In this document: positions 1 to 9,046 of the stretch, in pieces
Layout of the letters: every line of letters begins with the position of its first letter
How positions within the stretch are numbered: the stretch's first letter is position 1
DNA from: Parahoeflea alexandrii
GTDB taxonomy: Bacteria; Pseudomonadota; Alphaproteobacteria; Rhizobiales; Rhizobiaceae
NCBI RefSeq assembly: GCF_024105735.1
Contig: NZ_JAAAML010000002.1
Coordinates: 992,001-1,056,000, forward strand
DNA: 64,000 nucleotides
Direction of reading: 5' to 3'
The notes under the pieces: model-generated
The model's input: only the letters and a program-made list of their open reading frames with translations
Databases searched by the model: none
Told to the model about the DNA's origin: nothing
Program-made: the position numbers and the translations under genes

Positions 1-969
1 GTGATCCTCGATGGCTGCCGGGTGGTCCGCTACAATCGCCTGATTGTCGCCCCCGGCCTCAAGCTCGATTGGGACGCCATCGAAGGGCTGCCCGAAACCC
101 TCGGACGAAATGGTGTGACGTCGAACTACCGTTATGATCTGGCGCCCTATACCTGGAAGCTGGTCAAGGGCATGAAATCGGGCAAGGCGATCTTCACCCA
201 GCCGCCGATGCCGATCAAATGTGCCGGAGCACCGCAGAAGGCGCTCTATCTTTCCGGCGATCACTGGTTCAAGTCCGGCGATCTGGCAAACATCGAGATC
301 GAGTTCTGCAACGCCGGCGGCGTGCTCTTCGGGGTCAAGGACTATGTGCCCGCGCTTCAAGAGTACATCGCCAGGTACAATGCCCAACTGAGCTTCATGC
401 ACAATCTGGTCAGGATTGATGGCCCGGCCAGGAAGGCCTGGTTCTCGGTCACCGATGCCGGCGGCAACAAGGAGATAGTCGAAAAGTCTTTCGACATGAT
501 CCATGTCGTGCCGCCGCAGACAGCACCGGATTTCATCCGCGTCAGCCCGCTTGCCGATGCGGCAGGCTGGGTCGATGTCGATCAGACCACCCTGCGCCAC
601 AAGACTTTCGAGAACATCTGGTCGCTGGGCGATGTGATGAACGCGCCCAACGCCAAGACGGCTGCCGCCGCCCGCAAGCAGGCCCCGGTGGTCGCCAACA
701 ACGTCCTGGCCGACATAGGACGCGTCAAGGGCATCGCCCATTACGACGGCTACGGTTCCTGCCCGCTGACGGTGGAGCGTGGCAAGATCGTTCTCGCCGA
801 ATTCGGCTACGGCGGTAAGCTGCTGCCGAGTTTTCCCGGCTTTCTCGTCGACGGCACCAGGCCGAGCCGGATCTCCTGGCTGCTCAAGGAGCGCATCCTG
901 CCGCCGATCTACTGGAAGGCCATGCTCAAGGGCAAGGAATGGATGGCCAGGCCGGAAGTCGTCGGCTGA
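1..969 (+). CDS. sqr: Sulfide:quinone oxidoreductase, 5'-truncated by the window
   Basis: FAD-dependent flavoprotein of the sulfide:quinone oxidoreductase family, which oxidises sulfide to sulfane sulfur and passes electrons to the quinone pool at the cytoplasmic membrane. The first base of the window is already coding: the N-terminal FAD-binding GxGxxG region (about 100 residues) lies upstream, so the GTG at position 1 is not the true start. Two cysteines sit where the SQR active-site pair is expected: C74 in IKCAGAPQK and C254 in YGSCPLTVERG (numbering from base 1). The motif SLGDVMNAPNAKTAAA (about residues 208-223) matches the second FAD-contact segment. The CAGAPQK and GSCPL motifs are those of the SQR type that includes mitochondrial SQOR. 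It precedes a SulP anion transporter and a peroxiredoxin on the same strand. Confidence 0.85.
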   Translation: MILDGCRVVRYNRLIVAPGLKLDWDAIEGLPETLGRNGVTSNYRYDLAPYTWKLVKGMKSGKAIFTQPPMPIKCAGAPQKALYLSGDHWFKSGDLANIEIEFCNAGGVLFGVKDYVPALQEYIARYNAQLSFMHNLVRIDGPARKAWFSVTDAGGNKEIVEKSFDMIHVVPPQTAPDFIRVSPLADAAGWVDVDQTTLRHKTFENIWSLGDVMNAPNAKTAAAARKQAPVVANNVLADIGRVKGIAHYDGYGSCPLTVERGKIVLAEFGYGGKLLPSFPGFLVDGTRPSRISWLLKERILPPIYWKAMLKGKEWMARPEVVG

Positions 970-1075
970 ACTGACGGAACCACAATGACAAATCTGGCCC
1001 GACGCTCCGGAAAGGGCGCCGGCATCCCGATCTGTTGCTAAACGCCGGCGCTGGATGCGCTGCAAGGACATCGAC

Positions 1076-2848
1076 ATGCAAAAAGATCACGCAATCATCA
1101 ATCGCCTTGCCCGCGTCATGCCGGTCTTCGACTGGGGCCGCCGCTATGATCGCGACGCGCTGGGCAATGACCTTGTCGCGGCGGTCATCGTCACCATCAT
1201 GCTGATCCCGCAGTCGCTGGCCTATGCGTTGCTGGCCGGCCTGCCTGCCGAGACCGGGATCTATGCCTCGATCGCGCCCATCGTGCTTTACGCCATCTTC
1301 GGCACCAGCCGGGCGCTGGCCGTGGGACCCGTGGCGGTGGTCTCGCTGATGACTGCGGCAGCGATCGGTAACATCGCCGAACCGGGCTCGCCCGAACTGC
1401 TGCTTGCCGCCGTCACGCTGGCCTTCCTGTCGGGTGCCTTCCTTATCCTGCTCGGGATCTTCCGGCTCGGCTTTCTTGCCAACTTCCTCTCGCATCCGGT
1501 CATCGCCGGCTTCATTACCGCCTCGGGCATACTCATCGCCATGAGCCAGTTGCGCCATATCCTTGGCATTTCTGCCGGAGGCGCCAACCTGCCGGAGTTG
1601 CTGCAGTCCCTGTTCGAGCATCTGGGTGAGATCAACTGGATCACGTTGGCAATCGGAGTGAGCGCCACGGCCTTCCTGTTCTGGGTGCGCAAGGGGCTGA
1701 TGCCGCTATTGCTGTCGACAGGCATGAAGCCCAAGCTGGCCGGAGTGCTGGCCAAGGCCGGGCCGGTGGCTGCGGTCTTTGTCACCACCTTCATCGCCTG
1801 GGTCTTCAATCTCAGTGAAACCGCGGGCGTCCGGGTCGTTGGCGATGTACCGCAGGGCCTTCCGCCGCTGACCATGCCGTCGTTCTCGCCCGATCTGCTC
1901 GGCCAGCTGATCGGTCCCGCGGTGCTGATCTCGATCATCGGCTTTGTCGAATCGGTCTCGGTCGCCCAGACCCTTGCCGCCCGCAAGCGCCAGCGCATCG
2001 TGCCCGATCAGGAACTGATCGGCCTGGGCGCCGCCAATGTCGGCGCGGCGTTCACCGGCGGATACCCGGTCACCGGCGGTTTCGCCCGTTCGGTGGTCAA
2101 TTTCGATGCCGGCGCGGAAACGCCTGCCGCCGGCGCCTATACCGCGGTTGGGCTGCTGCTCGCAGCCATGCTGCTGACGCCGCTGATCTACAACCTGCCG
2201 CAGGCGACGCTTGCCGCCACCATCATCGTGGCGGTCCTTTCGCTCGTGGATTTCTCGATCCTGAAAAAGACCTGGGCCTATTCGCGCGCCGATTTCGCCG
2301 CCGTCACAGCCACCATCGCCCTGACGCTGCTCTTCGGCGTCGAGGTCGGCGTCACCGCTGGCGTATTGCTCTCGATCCTGATTCATCTCTACAAGTCGTC
2401 GCGGCCGCACATGGCCGTGGTCGGCAGGGTTCCCGGCACCGAGCATTTCCGCAACGTCAAGCGCCACAAGGTGGAGATCGACGAGACCGTGCTGACGCTC
2501 AGGGTCGACGAAAGCCTGTATTTCGCCAATGCGCGCTATCTGGAAGACAGCCTTTACGACATGGTGGCGGCGCGTCCGCAGCTCAAGCACGTGGTGCTGA
2601 TGTGCCCGGCGGTCAACGAGATCGACATGAGCGCGCTGGAATCGCTGGAGGCGATCAACGAGCGTCTGCATGCGCTCGGCGTCACATTCCATCTCAGTGA
2701 GGTCAAGGGCCCGGTGATGGACCGGCTGCGCCGCGGCGATTTCCTGCAGCATCTCAGTGGCAAGGTTTTCCTCAGCCAGCATCAGGCGGCGCTCGAGCTT
2801 GCCGCCGGACCTTCACAAACCAGGATCACAACCTCCCAACCAGACTAA
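1076..2848 (+). CDS. SulP family inorganic anion transporter with C-terminal STAS domain
   Basis: Inner-membrane SulP (SLC26-type) transporter, likely for sulfate, bicarbonate or another small anion; the substrate cannot be read from sequence. The protein is about 590 residues, with a hydrophobic transport core over roughly the first 420 residues and a soluble STAS domain near residues 435-570, the standard SulP architecture. I prefer the ATG at 1076 over the in-frame ATG at 1055 because AAGGA at 1064-1068 lies seven bases before it. It follows the SQR gene by about 105 bases, and its stop codon is fused to the ribosome-binding site of the peroxiredoxin gene, so the two are very probably co-transcribed. 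Beside SQR, export or uptake of oxidised sulfur is a reasonable inference. Confidence 0.88.
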   Translation: MQKDHAIINRLARVMPVFDWGRRYDRDALGNDLVAAVIVTIMLIPQSLAYALLAGLPAETGIYASIAPIVLYAIFGTSRALAVGPVAVVSLMTAAAIGNIAEPGSPELLLAAVTLAFLSGAFLILLGIFRLGFLANFLSHPVIAGFITASGILIAMSQLRHILGISAGGANLPELLQSLFEHLGEINWITLAIGVSATAFLFWVRKGLMPLLLSTGMKPKLAGVLAKAGPVAAVFVTTFIAWVFNLSETAGVRVVGDVPQGLPPLTMPSFSPDLLGQLIGPAVLISIIGFVESVSVAQTLAARKRQRIVPDQELIGLGAANVGAAFTGGYPVTGGFARSVVNFDAGAETPAAGAYTAVGLLLAAMLLTPLIYNLPQATLAATIIVAVLSLVDFSILKKTWAYSRADFAAVTATIALTLLFGVEVGVTAGVLLSILIHLYKSSRPHMAVVGRVPGTEHFRNVKRHKVEIDETVLTLRVDESLYFANARYLEDSLYDMVAARPQLKHVVLMCPAVNEIDMSALESLEAINERLHALGVTFHLSEVKGPVMDRLRRGDFLQHLSGKVFLSQHQAALELAAGPSQTRITTSQPD

Positions 2849-2858
2849 GGAGATTTTC

Positions 2859-3488
2859 ATGACCATACGGATTGGCGACACTGCCCCAAATTTCAAGGCC
2901 GACACCACAAACGGCCCGATCGATTTCCACGAGTGGATCGGCTCGTCCTGGGCGTTTTTCTTCAGCCATCCAGCTGATTTCACCCCGGTCTGCACCACCG
3001 AAATGGGCCGCACCTCGCAGCTTTCCGACCAGTTCGCAGCCCGCAACGTCAAGCCGATCGGGCTGTCGACGGACGGCGTCGAGGAGCACATGGCCTGGAT
3101 CAGGGACGTCAACGACACGCAATCGACCACCCTGACCTTCCCGATCGTGGCCGACAAGGACCACAAGGTGGCCGAGCTCTATGACATGATCCATCCCAAT
3201 GCGAGCACCACCGCCGCCGTGCGGTCGGTGTTCATCATCGATCCGGACAAGAAGATCCGCCTGACGATGACCTATCCGATGAATGTCGGCCGCAACTTCG
3301 ATGAGATCATCCGGGTCATCGACGCCCTGCAGCTGGCTGACGCAAAGACGGTCGCCACCCCCGCTGACTGGCGTCCGGGCGGCAAGGTCATCATCCCGAC
3401 TTCCGTCAGCAACGAGGACGCCAAGGGCATCTTCCCGCAGGGTTGGGAGGAGATCCGCCCTTATCTCCGCGTCACCGAAGTCGGCTGA
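2859..3488 (+). CDS. 1-Cys peroxiredoxin (AhpC/TSA family, Prx6 type)
   Basis: Thiol peroxidase of 209 residues that reduces hydrogen peroxide and organic hydroperoxides in the cytosol. The peroxidatic cysteine is C45 in PADFTPVCTTE, with the family P-x3-T-x2-C signature intact. Length and C-terminal region (RPGGKVIIPTSV...) fit the 1-Cys/Prx6 subgroup, including the long C-terminal extension. The start ATG at 2859 is set by the Shine-Dalgarno AAGGAG at 2847-2852, which overlaps the TAA stop of the upstream SulP gene. A strong intrinsic terminator follows 14 bases after the stop. In this context the enzyme may deal with oxidants or persulfides generated by sulfide oxidation, which is inference from neighbours. 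Confidence 0.95.
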   Translation: MTIRIGDTAPNFKADTTNGPIDFHEWIGSSWAFFFSHPADFTPVCTTEMGRTSQLSDQFAARNVKPIGLSTDGVEEHMAWIRDVNDTQSTTLTFPIVADKDHKVAELYDMIHPNASTTAAVRSVFIIDPDKKIRLTMTYPMNVGRNFDEIIRVIDALQLADAKTVATPADWRPGGKVIIPTSVSNEDAKGIFPQGWEEIRPYLRVTEVG

Positions 3489-3502
3489 GGCTGTCGCAAC
3501 AG

Positions 3503-3535
3503 AAAACGCCCGCTGTGAAGCGGGCGTTTTTGTTC
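3503..3535 (+). terminator. Rho-independent terminator after the peroxiredoxin gene
   Basis: Perfect 11-bp stem AAAACGCCCGC (3503-3513) and GCGGGCGTTTT (3520-3530) with a 6-base loop, followed by T-rich sequence. It closes the SulP-peroxiredoxin unit. Confidence 0.92.
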
Positions 3536-3578
3536 AGTCAAACGGCGATGAGGCAGCCATTTCCCAAGATCAGGCAGA

Positions 3579-4844
3579 TCAATTCAGCGGGCGGATCCGT
3601 ACCGCCAGAAGGTCGATGCTCTTTCCGGCGCCGGAAATGTCGCTGTTGATCACCAGGTAACCGCCTTCATTCGGGGCCAGCGCCCTGTCGAAGTCGAGAC
3701 TGAACAGCACATCGGTTGTGTCGTAGGTCACGTCAAAGCGGCGGCGGCCGCAATCGCCCAGTACCGAGAACTCGCATTTGACATAGATCTGCGTTGTCTC
3801 CGGCGAAGCGGAGCGGACGGTCAGCGCCAGCACCGACTGCCGGCCTGCAAGCGCCTGCATGACTTCAGGTCCGAGCGGCACCAGCACCTCTCCACTTGTG
3901 CCGCCGCTGCCCGACGAAATTCGAAGCGCAGTGCTTTCCTCTTCCTCGATCACCTCCGCGCGGGCATTGCCGCGGACCTCCGGCGTGCCGTCGCGGCCGG
4001 GCGTGAACACATTCGCCCATTCTCCTGAAAATCCGGAGCCTGGATTGAGCTGTTGCGGCCCTCCGGCAAAATCATCCCGGCTGAGCGAAGGCGGAGGATT
4101 GGGTACGCCGGTGTCGCGTTCGGCTGCACTCTTGAGTGCGCCGCTTTCGATCAGCCACCAGACACCGATTCCCAGAAACGACAGCATGACCGCGGCAGAG
4201 AAGATCGAGGCAAACACCGGGCGCCGGCGCTTTTCCTTGCGCGGTTTTGGGGTCTTGACCTTCTTGGCCGGTTTTCCGGAACCGGAAGCCGGGGCCTTGA
4301 TGTGCGCGGGACGCTCCTCGGCAGCAACGGAAACCGGAGCGCCTGCGCCTTCATGATCGCGCGCGTCGGGAGCAAAATCGAGATTGGCACCGGCAGCCGG
4401 CGCGCTTGGCCGCCGCGATACCGAACCCACGGTCGGTGCGGCTTGCTGCGGTGCGTCCACTCCGGCATCGGTGCCGTCGCGGGAGACATGGGTGACCTCC
4501 GGCTGATCATGTTCGGGGCCGAGGACCGCCTGCACATCGTAGACCGGCCGGGAAGTGGCAGGCGCCTCGGCTTTCGCCGGACCGGTGTCTGCGGGAAGTT
4601 CCACGGAAGGGGCAGCTGCTGCGGGTGCCGGCTCTTCGGCAGCGGGAGGGGTCCATTCGGCCTCGATCTCGGCAATCAGCAGTTCCAGCCTGTGCCGGTG
4701 ATCATCCACCCGTTCCGGATCGGTGATGCCCTGCCGCTCGAGGCTGCGGTCGAGCGCCGCCCTGGCGGAATCGTAAATACGGCGGCGGGCCTGCGCACCG
4801 GGTATTCCCGCCTTGTCCAAAGCCCCGCGAATTGCCGCTTCCAT
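3579..4844 (-). CDS. Conserved single-pass membrane protein of unknown function
   Basis: About 421 residues, no function recognised. In order: a basic, helical N-terminal segment (MEAAIRGALDKAG..., residues 1-65); a long Pro/Ala/Glu-rich low-complexity stretch (about 65-200); a Lys/Arg cluster; one transmembrane helix (VFASIFSAAVMLSFLGIGVWW); then a soluble C-terminal domain of about 170 residues rich in beta-type residues, ending in DLLAVRIRPLN. The predicted topology is cytoplasmic N-terminus and periplasmic C-terminal beta domain, possibly carbohydrate-binding or jelly-roll-like (inference). ATG at 4844 is used here; an in-frame TTG at 4853, eight bases after GGAG, is a serious alternative start. 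The gene is convergent with the peroxiredoxin gene and divergent from the nitronate monooxygenase. Confidence 0.75.
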   Translation of the reverse strand: MEAAIRGALDKAGIPGAQARRRIYDSARAALDRSLERQGITDPERVDDHRHRLELLIAEIEAEWTPPAAEEPAPAAAAPSVELPADTGPAKAEAPATSRPVYDVQAVLGPEHDQPEVTHVSRDGTDAGVDAPQQAAPTVGSVSRRPSAPAAGANLDFAPDARDHEGAGAPVSVAAEERPAHIKAPASGSGKPAKKVKTPKPRKEKRRRPVFASIFSAAVMLSFLGIGVWWLIESGALKSAAERDTGVPNPPPSLSRDDFAGGPQQLNPGSGFSGEWANVFTPGRDGTPEVRGNARAEVIEEEESTALRISSGSGGTSGEVLVPLGPEVMQALAGRQSVLALTVRSASPETTQIYVKCEFSVLGDCGRRRFDVTYDTTDVLFSLDFDRALAPNEGGYLVINSDISGAGKSIDLLAVRIRPLN

Positions 4845-5147
4845 GCCGGTCAATGGTCTGTCTCCGTGCCACGCGGTCCGGCCACAGCCGGTCCGCAAAA
4901 ATCAGTTCTGGCACCCCCGGGTCACCAGGGCCCGGTTCAGACAGGATGCCGTGGTCAAATCGCCATCTGGCCGCCCGTGCCTTCCTGCTGTGCGTATCCG
5001 CTAACCCGGTAAAACTCAAGCTTGCTCGAAAAACGGGGCCAATCGGCCTGTGGAGTTGGGCTGGCCAAGTCAAGTCTTTTCAGTGCCGGTGGGCTCTGCT
5101 ATGGAAATTGACGTTTGCGTAAACGTCATTGTGATTTGCGAGGCCAT
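4845..5147. other. Divergent intergenic region holding a palindromic operator
   Basis: About 300 bases without a convincing gene, separating two divergent genes. Apart from the inverted repeat at 5109-5128 I see nothing definite; several short ORFs here on both strands lack ribosome-binding sites and protein-like composition. Confidence 0.6.
5109..5128. promoter_or_regulatory. Inverted repeat, candidate operator (TGACGTTT-N4-AAACGTCA)
   Basis: Perfect 8-bp arms TGACGTTT (5109-5116) and AAACGTCA (5121-5128) around GCGT, ending 19 bases before the nitronate monooxygenase start. The ACGT-rich palindrome resembles operators of MerR-type LiuR/fatty-acid regulators. A related palindrome lies upstream of fadD at 28182-28197. 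The position over the likely transcription start suggests repression; the regulator's identity is inference. Confidence 0.55.
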
Positions 5148-6107
5148 ATGACCCTTCCCGCCGTTCTCCAGACCAATTTCCGGCTTCCAGTCGTTGCCGC
5201 ACCCCTGTTCATCATTTCCCATCCGCCGCTGGTCATGGCCCAGTGCAAGGCGGGTATCATGGGGTCGTTTCCCGCGCTCAACGCCCGCCCCGAAGCCCAG
5301 CTTGACGAATGGCTCGCCGAAATCACCGAAGGCCTCGCCGATCACACCGCCAAGAACCCGGACCGCCCGGCCGCTCCCTTTGCCGTCAACCAGATCGTCC
5401 ATCGCTCCAACAAGCGGCTCGAGCACGATCTGACCATGTGCGTCAAATACAAGGTGCCGGTGGTGATCTCGTCGCTCGGCGCTGTGCCCGAAGTCAACGC
5501 CGCGATCCATTCCTATGGCGGTATCGTGCTGCATGACATCATCAACAACCGCCATGCCCATTCGGCCATCAACAAGGGCGCTGATGGACTGATCGCGGTC
5601 GCCGCCGGCGCCGGTGGCCACGCCGGTCCGCTCTCGCCCTTTGCGCTGGTCCAGGAAATCCGCGAATGGTTTGACGGACCGCTGCTGCTTTCGGGCTCGA
5701 TTGCCAACGGCGGAGCCGTTCTCGCAGCCCAGGCCATGGGGGCCGACATGGCCTATATCGGCTCGCCCTTCATAGCCACCGACGAGGCCCGCGCAACTGA
5801 TGATTACAAGCAGATGATCGTCGACAGCGAAGCCAAGGACATCGTCTACTCAAACTTCTTTACCGGGATTCCGGGCAACTACCTCAAGCCTTCGATCACC
5901 GCATCCGGCCTTGATCCGGACAATCTACCTGAGGCCGATCCGACCAAGATGGACTTCGACAAGTCGACATCCGGACCGAAGGCCTGGAAGGAAATCTGGG
6001 GCTCCGGGCAGGGTATCGGAGCGGTCAAGAAGATCGGCCCGGTGTCCGAACTCGTCGACCGGCTGGAGACCGAATACAATGCCGCCCGCACGCGCCTGGC
6101 GCTTTAG
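5148..6107 (+). CDS. Nitronate monooxygenase / 2-nitropropane dioxygenase family FMN enzyme
   Basis: FMN-dependent TIM-barrel protein of 319 residues in the NMO/2-nitropropane dioxygenase family, which oxidises alkyl nitronates. Many family members sit in lipid-degradation contexts and their real substrate is unknown. Seen in the sequence: an N-terminal PVVAAPLFIISHP segment, the phosphate-binding AVAAGAGGHAG loop (about residues 152-162), and SGSIANGGAVLAAQAMGAD, typical of the family's FMN-binding strand. The start at 5148 is supported by GAGG at 5140-5143; the longer frame from 5115 would begin inside the palindrome. The gene is alone on its strand before a DUF805 gene 150 bases on. Regulation by the palindrome at 5109-5128 is likely. 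Confidence 0.88.
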   Translation: MTLPAVLQTNFRLPVVAAPLFIISHPPLVMAQCKAGIMGSFPALNARPEAQLDEWLAEITEGLADHTAKNPDRPAAPFAVNQIVHRSNKRLEHDLTMCVKYKVPVVISSLGAVPEVNAAIHSYGGIVLHDIINNRHAHSAINKGADGLIAVAAGAGGHAGPLSPFALVQEIREWFDGPLLLSGSIANGGAVLAAQAMGADMAYIGSPFIATDEARATDDYKQMIVDSEAKDIVYSNFFTGIPGNYLKPSITASGLDPDNLPEADPTKMDFDKSTSGPKAWKEIWGSGQGIGAVKKIGPVSELVDRLETEYNAARTRLAL

Positions 6108-6261
6108 GTCACTCTTCCCGGCGCCGCCGGAACTCCGGATGCAGTCCCGATGGGATCGCATCCGGTCATCTTTGTTGACTGTTTTACACTGCGAATGACT
6201 GGACAGCCGCACCACTTTGCTCTCAAATCCCGGGCGTCGGGATAGTCGAAGGAGCGCTGTC

Positions 6262-6636
6262 ATGGATTTCCAAACCGCTGTCAGGACCTGTTTCCAGAAA
6301 TATGCCACCATATCCGGCCGCGCCCGGCGTTCCGAATACTGGTGGTTCGCGCTCTTCCTGCTGATCGGCAATGGCGTGCTGAGCCTGGTCGACACCATCC
6401 TGTTCGGGGATGCCAACGTGTTATCCGCCATCTTCAGCCTGGCAACCGTCGTCCCCTCGATCTGCGCAGGCGGGCGCCGGCTTCATGACACGGGCCGCTC
6501 GGCCTGGTGGTTGCTCTTGGGGCTGATCCCGCTGATCGGCTTTCTCGTGCTGCTGTGGTGGTTCGTCCAGAAGGGCACTGATGGCAGCAACGAGTACGGC
6601 CCCGATCCGCTGGCCGGCGACCAGACCGGACTGTAG
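6262..6636 (+). CDS. DUF805 family small membrane protein
   Basis: 124-residue integral membrane protein with the DUF805 hallmarks: an aromatic N-terminal segment (SGRARRSEYWWFALF, about residues 18-32), three or four hydrophobic helices, the RRLHDTGRSAWW motif near residues 73-84, and a polar C-terminal tail with KGTDGSNEYGPDP. The function of the family is unknown. ATG 6262 follows AAGGAG at 6249-6254, a good ribosome-binding site. It stands alone between the nitronate monooxygenase and tRNA-Thr genes. Confidence 0.9.
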   Translation: MDFQTAVRTCFQKYATISGRARRSEYWWFALFLLIGNGVLSLVDTILFGDANVLSAIFSLATVVPSICAGGRRLHDTGRSAWWLLLGLIPLIGFLVLLWWFVQKGTDGSNEYGPDPLAGDQTGL

Positions 6637-6813
6637 GCGGGCAAAAGCTGCGGAAGTCGGCTCCCTGTCCGGGCGAAAGCCTGCGGTGGCTGGCATGCCC
6701 AAAAACTGCAACGCTATCTACATGCTGACTTGAATTTGCACCGCAATCACGGTATTTGCGCTCCATCATGCGGGCGCGGAGCCAAAACCCCGAACCCGCC
6801 GATGAACTGGCCT

Positions 6814-6889
6814 GCCGCTTTAGCTCAGTTGGTAGAGCACGTCATTCGTAATGACGGGGTCACGTGTTCGAGTCACGTAAGCGGCACCA
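6814..6889 (+). tRNA. tRNA-Thr (anticodon CGT)
   Basis: 76-base cloverleaf including encoded CCA. Acceptor strand GCCGCTT (6814-6820) pairs with AAGCGGC (6879-6885); D stem GCTC/GAGC; anticodon stem CGTCA/TGACG with loop TTCGTAA, giving anticodon CGT (6847-6849) that reads ACG; T arm with GTTCGAGTC; discriminator A and CCA at 6887-6889. Confidence 0.97.
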
Positions 6890-6935
6890 TTTCCCGATCT
6901 TGTAAAAGCGTCTTTCTCCGCAGCATGTGTGTGCA

Positions 6936-7820
6936 TCAGCCGGCGATCTGGCGCGCCTGTCTCTTCCCGCCGCGGATGTTGATCCAGTTGGCCAGGATGA
7001 TGATGCCTCCGCCGAGCAGGATGAAGACGTCGGCCCTTTCACCGAACAGTATGGCGCCGATGATGACGATCAGCGGCAGCCGGGCAAAGTCTATCGGCAT
7101 GACGAAACTTGCCGGCGCCAGCGACAGCGCGGTGGTCAGGCAGTAATGCGCCAGCAAGCCTGCGGCGCCGATCACCAGCAGCCATGGCAGCGTTGCGAGC
7201 GTCGGCCAGGTGACCGAGGGCTGCAGCACCAGCGCCACAAAACCGAAGCCCAGCTGAAACAAGGTCAGCCAGAACAGGATCGAGACAATGCTTTCGTGAC
7301 GGGTCAGTGCCTTGGTCATGATGATGGTGGCTGCGAAGAAGATCGCCGACATGGCCGCGGTGATCAAACCGGGCTCCAGCGAGCCGAAATCCGGCCGCGC
7401 AACAACGAGAATGCCCAGAAAGCCCAGGCCTGCGGCAATGATCTTGGAGCCGGTCAGCCTTTCACCCAGAAACGCGAAGCTCAACAGGATGACCCAGACG
7501 GGTGTCGTGAACTCGAGCGCGAACACCTGCGCCAGCGGGATTGACGCGAGAGCAAAAAACCAGAGGTTCTGTCCGGTGAAGTGGAACAGGTTCCGGAAGA
7601 AATGCTGTTTCAGCCGGTTACGCCTGACCTCGCCAAGCCGGCGGCTTGCGCTGGCCAGACCCAGAACGATGATGAGGCCTACCAGAGAACGGAACGCCAT
7701 GATCTCGAAGGTCGAGTGGACAGCCGAGACATAGCGGCCCGCCACGGCCATGGCCGAGAAGGAACTGATCGATCCGCACATCCAGAGGGCAGCCTGGACC
7801 GGCCGGTAGGTTTGGGACAT
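6936..7820 (-). CDS. DMT (EamA) family transporter
   Basis: 294-residue inner-membrane protein of the drug/metabolite transporter superfamily with two EamA repeats and about ten transmembrane helices. Features include the first-repeat region FRSLVGLIIVLGLA and the inter-repeat LEFTTPVWVILLSFAFLGERLTG, where the GERLT turn is a family landmark; the second repeat ends with GERADVFILLGGGIIILANW. The substrate is unknown; metabolite export is typical. The start at 7820 is chosen because GGAG lies about ten bases upstream on the minus strand; a longer frame from 7913 adds a basic, non-membrane leader. Convergent with tRNA-Thr. Confidence 0.9.
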   Translation of the reverse strand: MSQTYRPVQAALWMCGSISSFSAMAVAGRYVSAVHSTFEIMAFRSLVGLIIVLGLASASRRLGEVRRNRLKQHFFRNLFHFTGQNLWFFALASIPLAQVFALEFTTPVWVILLSFAFLGERLTGSKIIAAGLGFLGILVVARPDFGSLEPGLITAAMSAIFFAATIIMTKALTRHESIVSILFWLTLFQLGFGFVALVLQPSVTWPTLATLPWLLVIGAAGLLAHYCLTTALSLAPASFVMPIDFARLPLIVIIGAILFGERADVFILLGGGIIILANWINIRGGKRQARQIAG

Positions 7821-8044
7821 GCGCGGGGCTCTCCGTGTTTCCGGCCGGAGAACCCTGTGCCGAAGACTCACTTGTGGACATACCGGTTTAGGCCAACCGG
7901 ACGGCGGCGACAATCACCCTGGCACCGGTCGGCGCATTTCGGGCTTTTGATAAGTTGCCGCATCACGATGTACCCTTGTCAATTGCGCTTTGAGGTTTCT
8001 CGCCTTACCGTCCCGATTGGATTGGGGAACGGGAGGGCGGCACA

Positions 8045-9034
8045 ATGCATCTACTGGTGATCGGAGCAGCCGGGATGATCGGCCGCAAGTTGCTGAGTGC
8101 CGTTGTGGCCTCCGGCAGGTTGGGTGATCGCGACGTGTCCAGGCTGACACTCGCGGACGTGGTCAAGCCGGAAATTCCGGCAGGGTTTTCAGGCGAGGCC
8201 GCAGGCCTTGCGCTCGATATCTCCGATCCCCGAGCCGCACGCCAGCTGGTCGCCGGCCGGCCCGATGTGATCATTCATCTGGCGGCCATTGTCTCGGGAG
8301 AGGCGGAACTGGATTTCGACAAGGGCTACCGGATCAATCTCGATGGGACCCGCCACCTCTTTGATGCGATCCGTCATCTCTCCGAAATGGACGGCTATTG
8401 CCCGCGCGTGGTGTTTTCGTCTTCCGTCGCGGCCTTTGGCGCTCCCGTGCCCGACGAGATCGACGATACCTTCCTGACCGCGCCGCTGACCAGCTACGGC
8501 ACGCAGAAGGTGATCGGCGAATTGTTGCTGCAGGATTACACCCGCCGCGGCTTTTTTGACGGGATGGCTATCCGCCTGCCGACGATCTGCATCCGCCCCG
8601 GGCTGCCCAACGCGGCTGCATCGGGATTCTTCTCGGGCATCTTGCGCGAACCGCTGGCGGGCAAGCCGGCCGTCCTCCCGGTCCCCGATACGGTCCGGCA
8701 CTGGCATGCAAGCCCGCGCGCCGCTGTCGGCTTCCTGATCCATGCCGCGACGATGGACACGGGCCCGGTCGGACATCGCCGGGCGCTCAACATGCCCGGA
8801 GTATCGGCCACGGTGGCAGACCAGATCGAGGCGCTGCGGCGCATTGCGGGAGACAAGGCAGTGGCGCTCATCCGCCGTGAGCCTGCGCCCGAGATCATGC
8901 GCATCGTCTCGGCCTGGCCGCGCGGCTTTGCCCCCGACAGGGCGCTGGCGCTGGGGTTCAGCGCCGAATCCTCGTTCGATGAGATCATCCGCATTCACAT
9001 CGAGGACGAGATGGCGGGCGAGATCCGGGTCTGA
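8045..9034 (+). CDS. denD: D-erythronate dehydrogenase (DenD), NAD-dependent epimerase/dehydratase family
   Basis: 329-residue extended SDR. It has the NAD-binding GAAGMIG motif (residues 8-14), HLAAIVSGEAELDFDKGYRINLDGT (DenD-like substrate strand), a serine cluster SSSVAAFG near 125-132 and the catalytic pair Y151/K155 in TSYGTQK. DenD oxidises D-erythronate to 2-oxo-tetronate in four-carbon acid-sugar catabolism. The usual pathway partners (kinase DtnK/OtnK, aldolase, isomerase) are not adjacent, so the physiological role is inferred from family resemblance only. GGGAGGG lies just before the ATG. Confidence 0.85.
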   Translation: MHLLVIGAAGMIGRKLLSAVVASGRLGDRDVSRLTLADVVKPEIPAGFSGEAAGLALDISDPRAARQLVAGRPDVIIHLAAIVSGEAELDFDKGYRINLDGTRHLFDAIRHLSEMDGYCPRVVFSSSVAAFGAPVPDEIDDTFLTAPLTSYGTQKVIGELLLQDYTRRGFFDGMAIRLPTICIRPGLPNAAASGFFSGILREPLAGKPAVLPVPDTVRHWHASPRAAVGFLIHAATMDTGPVGHRRALNMPGVSATVADQIEALRRIAGDKAVALIRREPAPEIMRIVSAWPRGFAPDRALALGFSAESSFDEIIRIHIEDEMAGEIRV

Positions 9035-9046
9035 CCCGGTCGGCGG

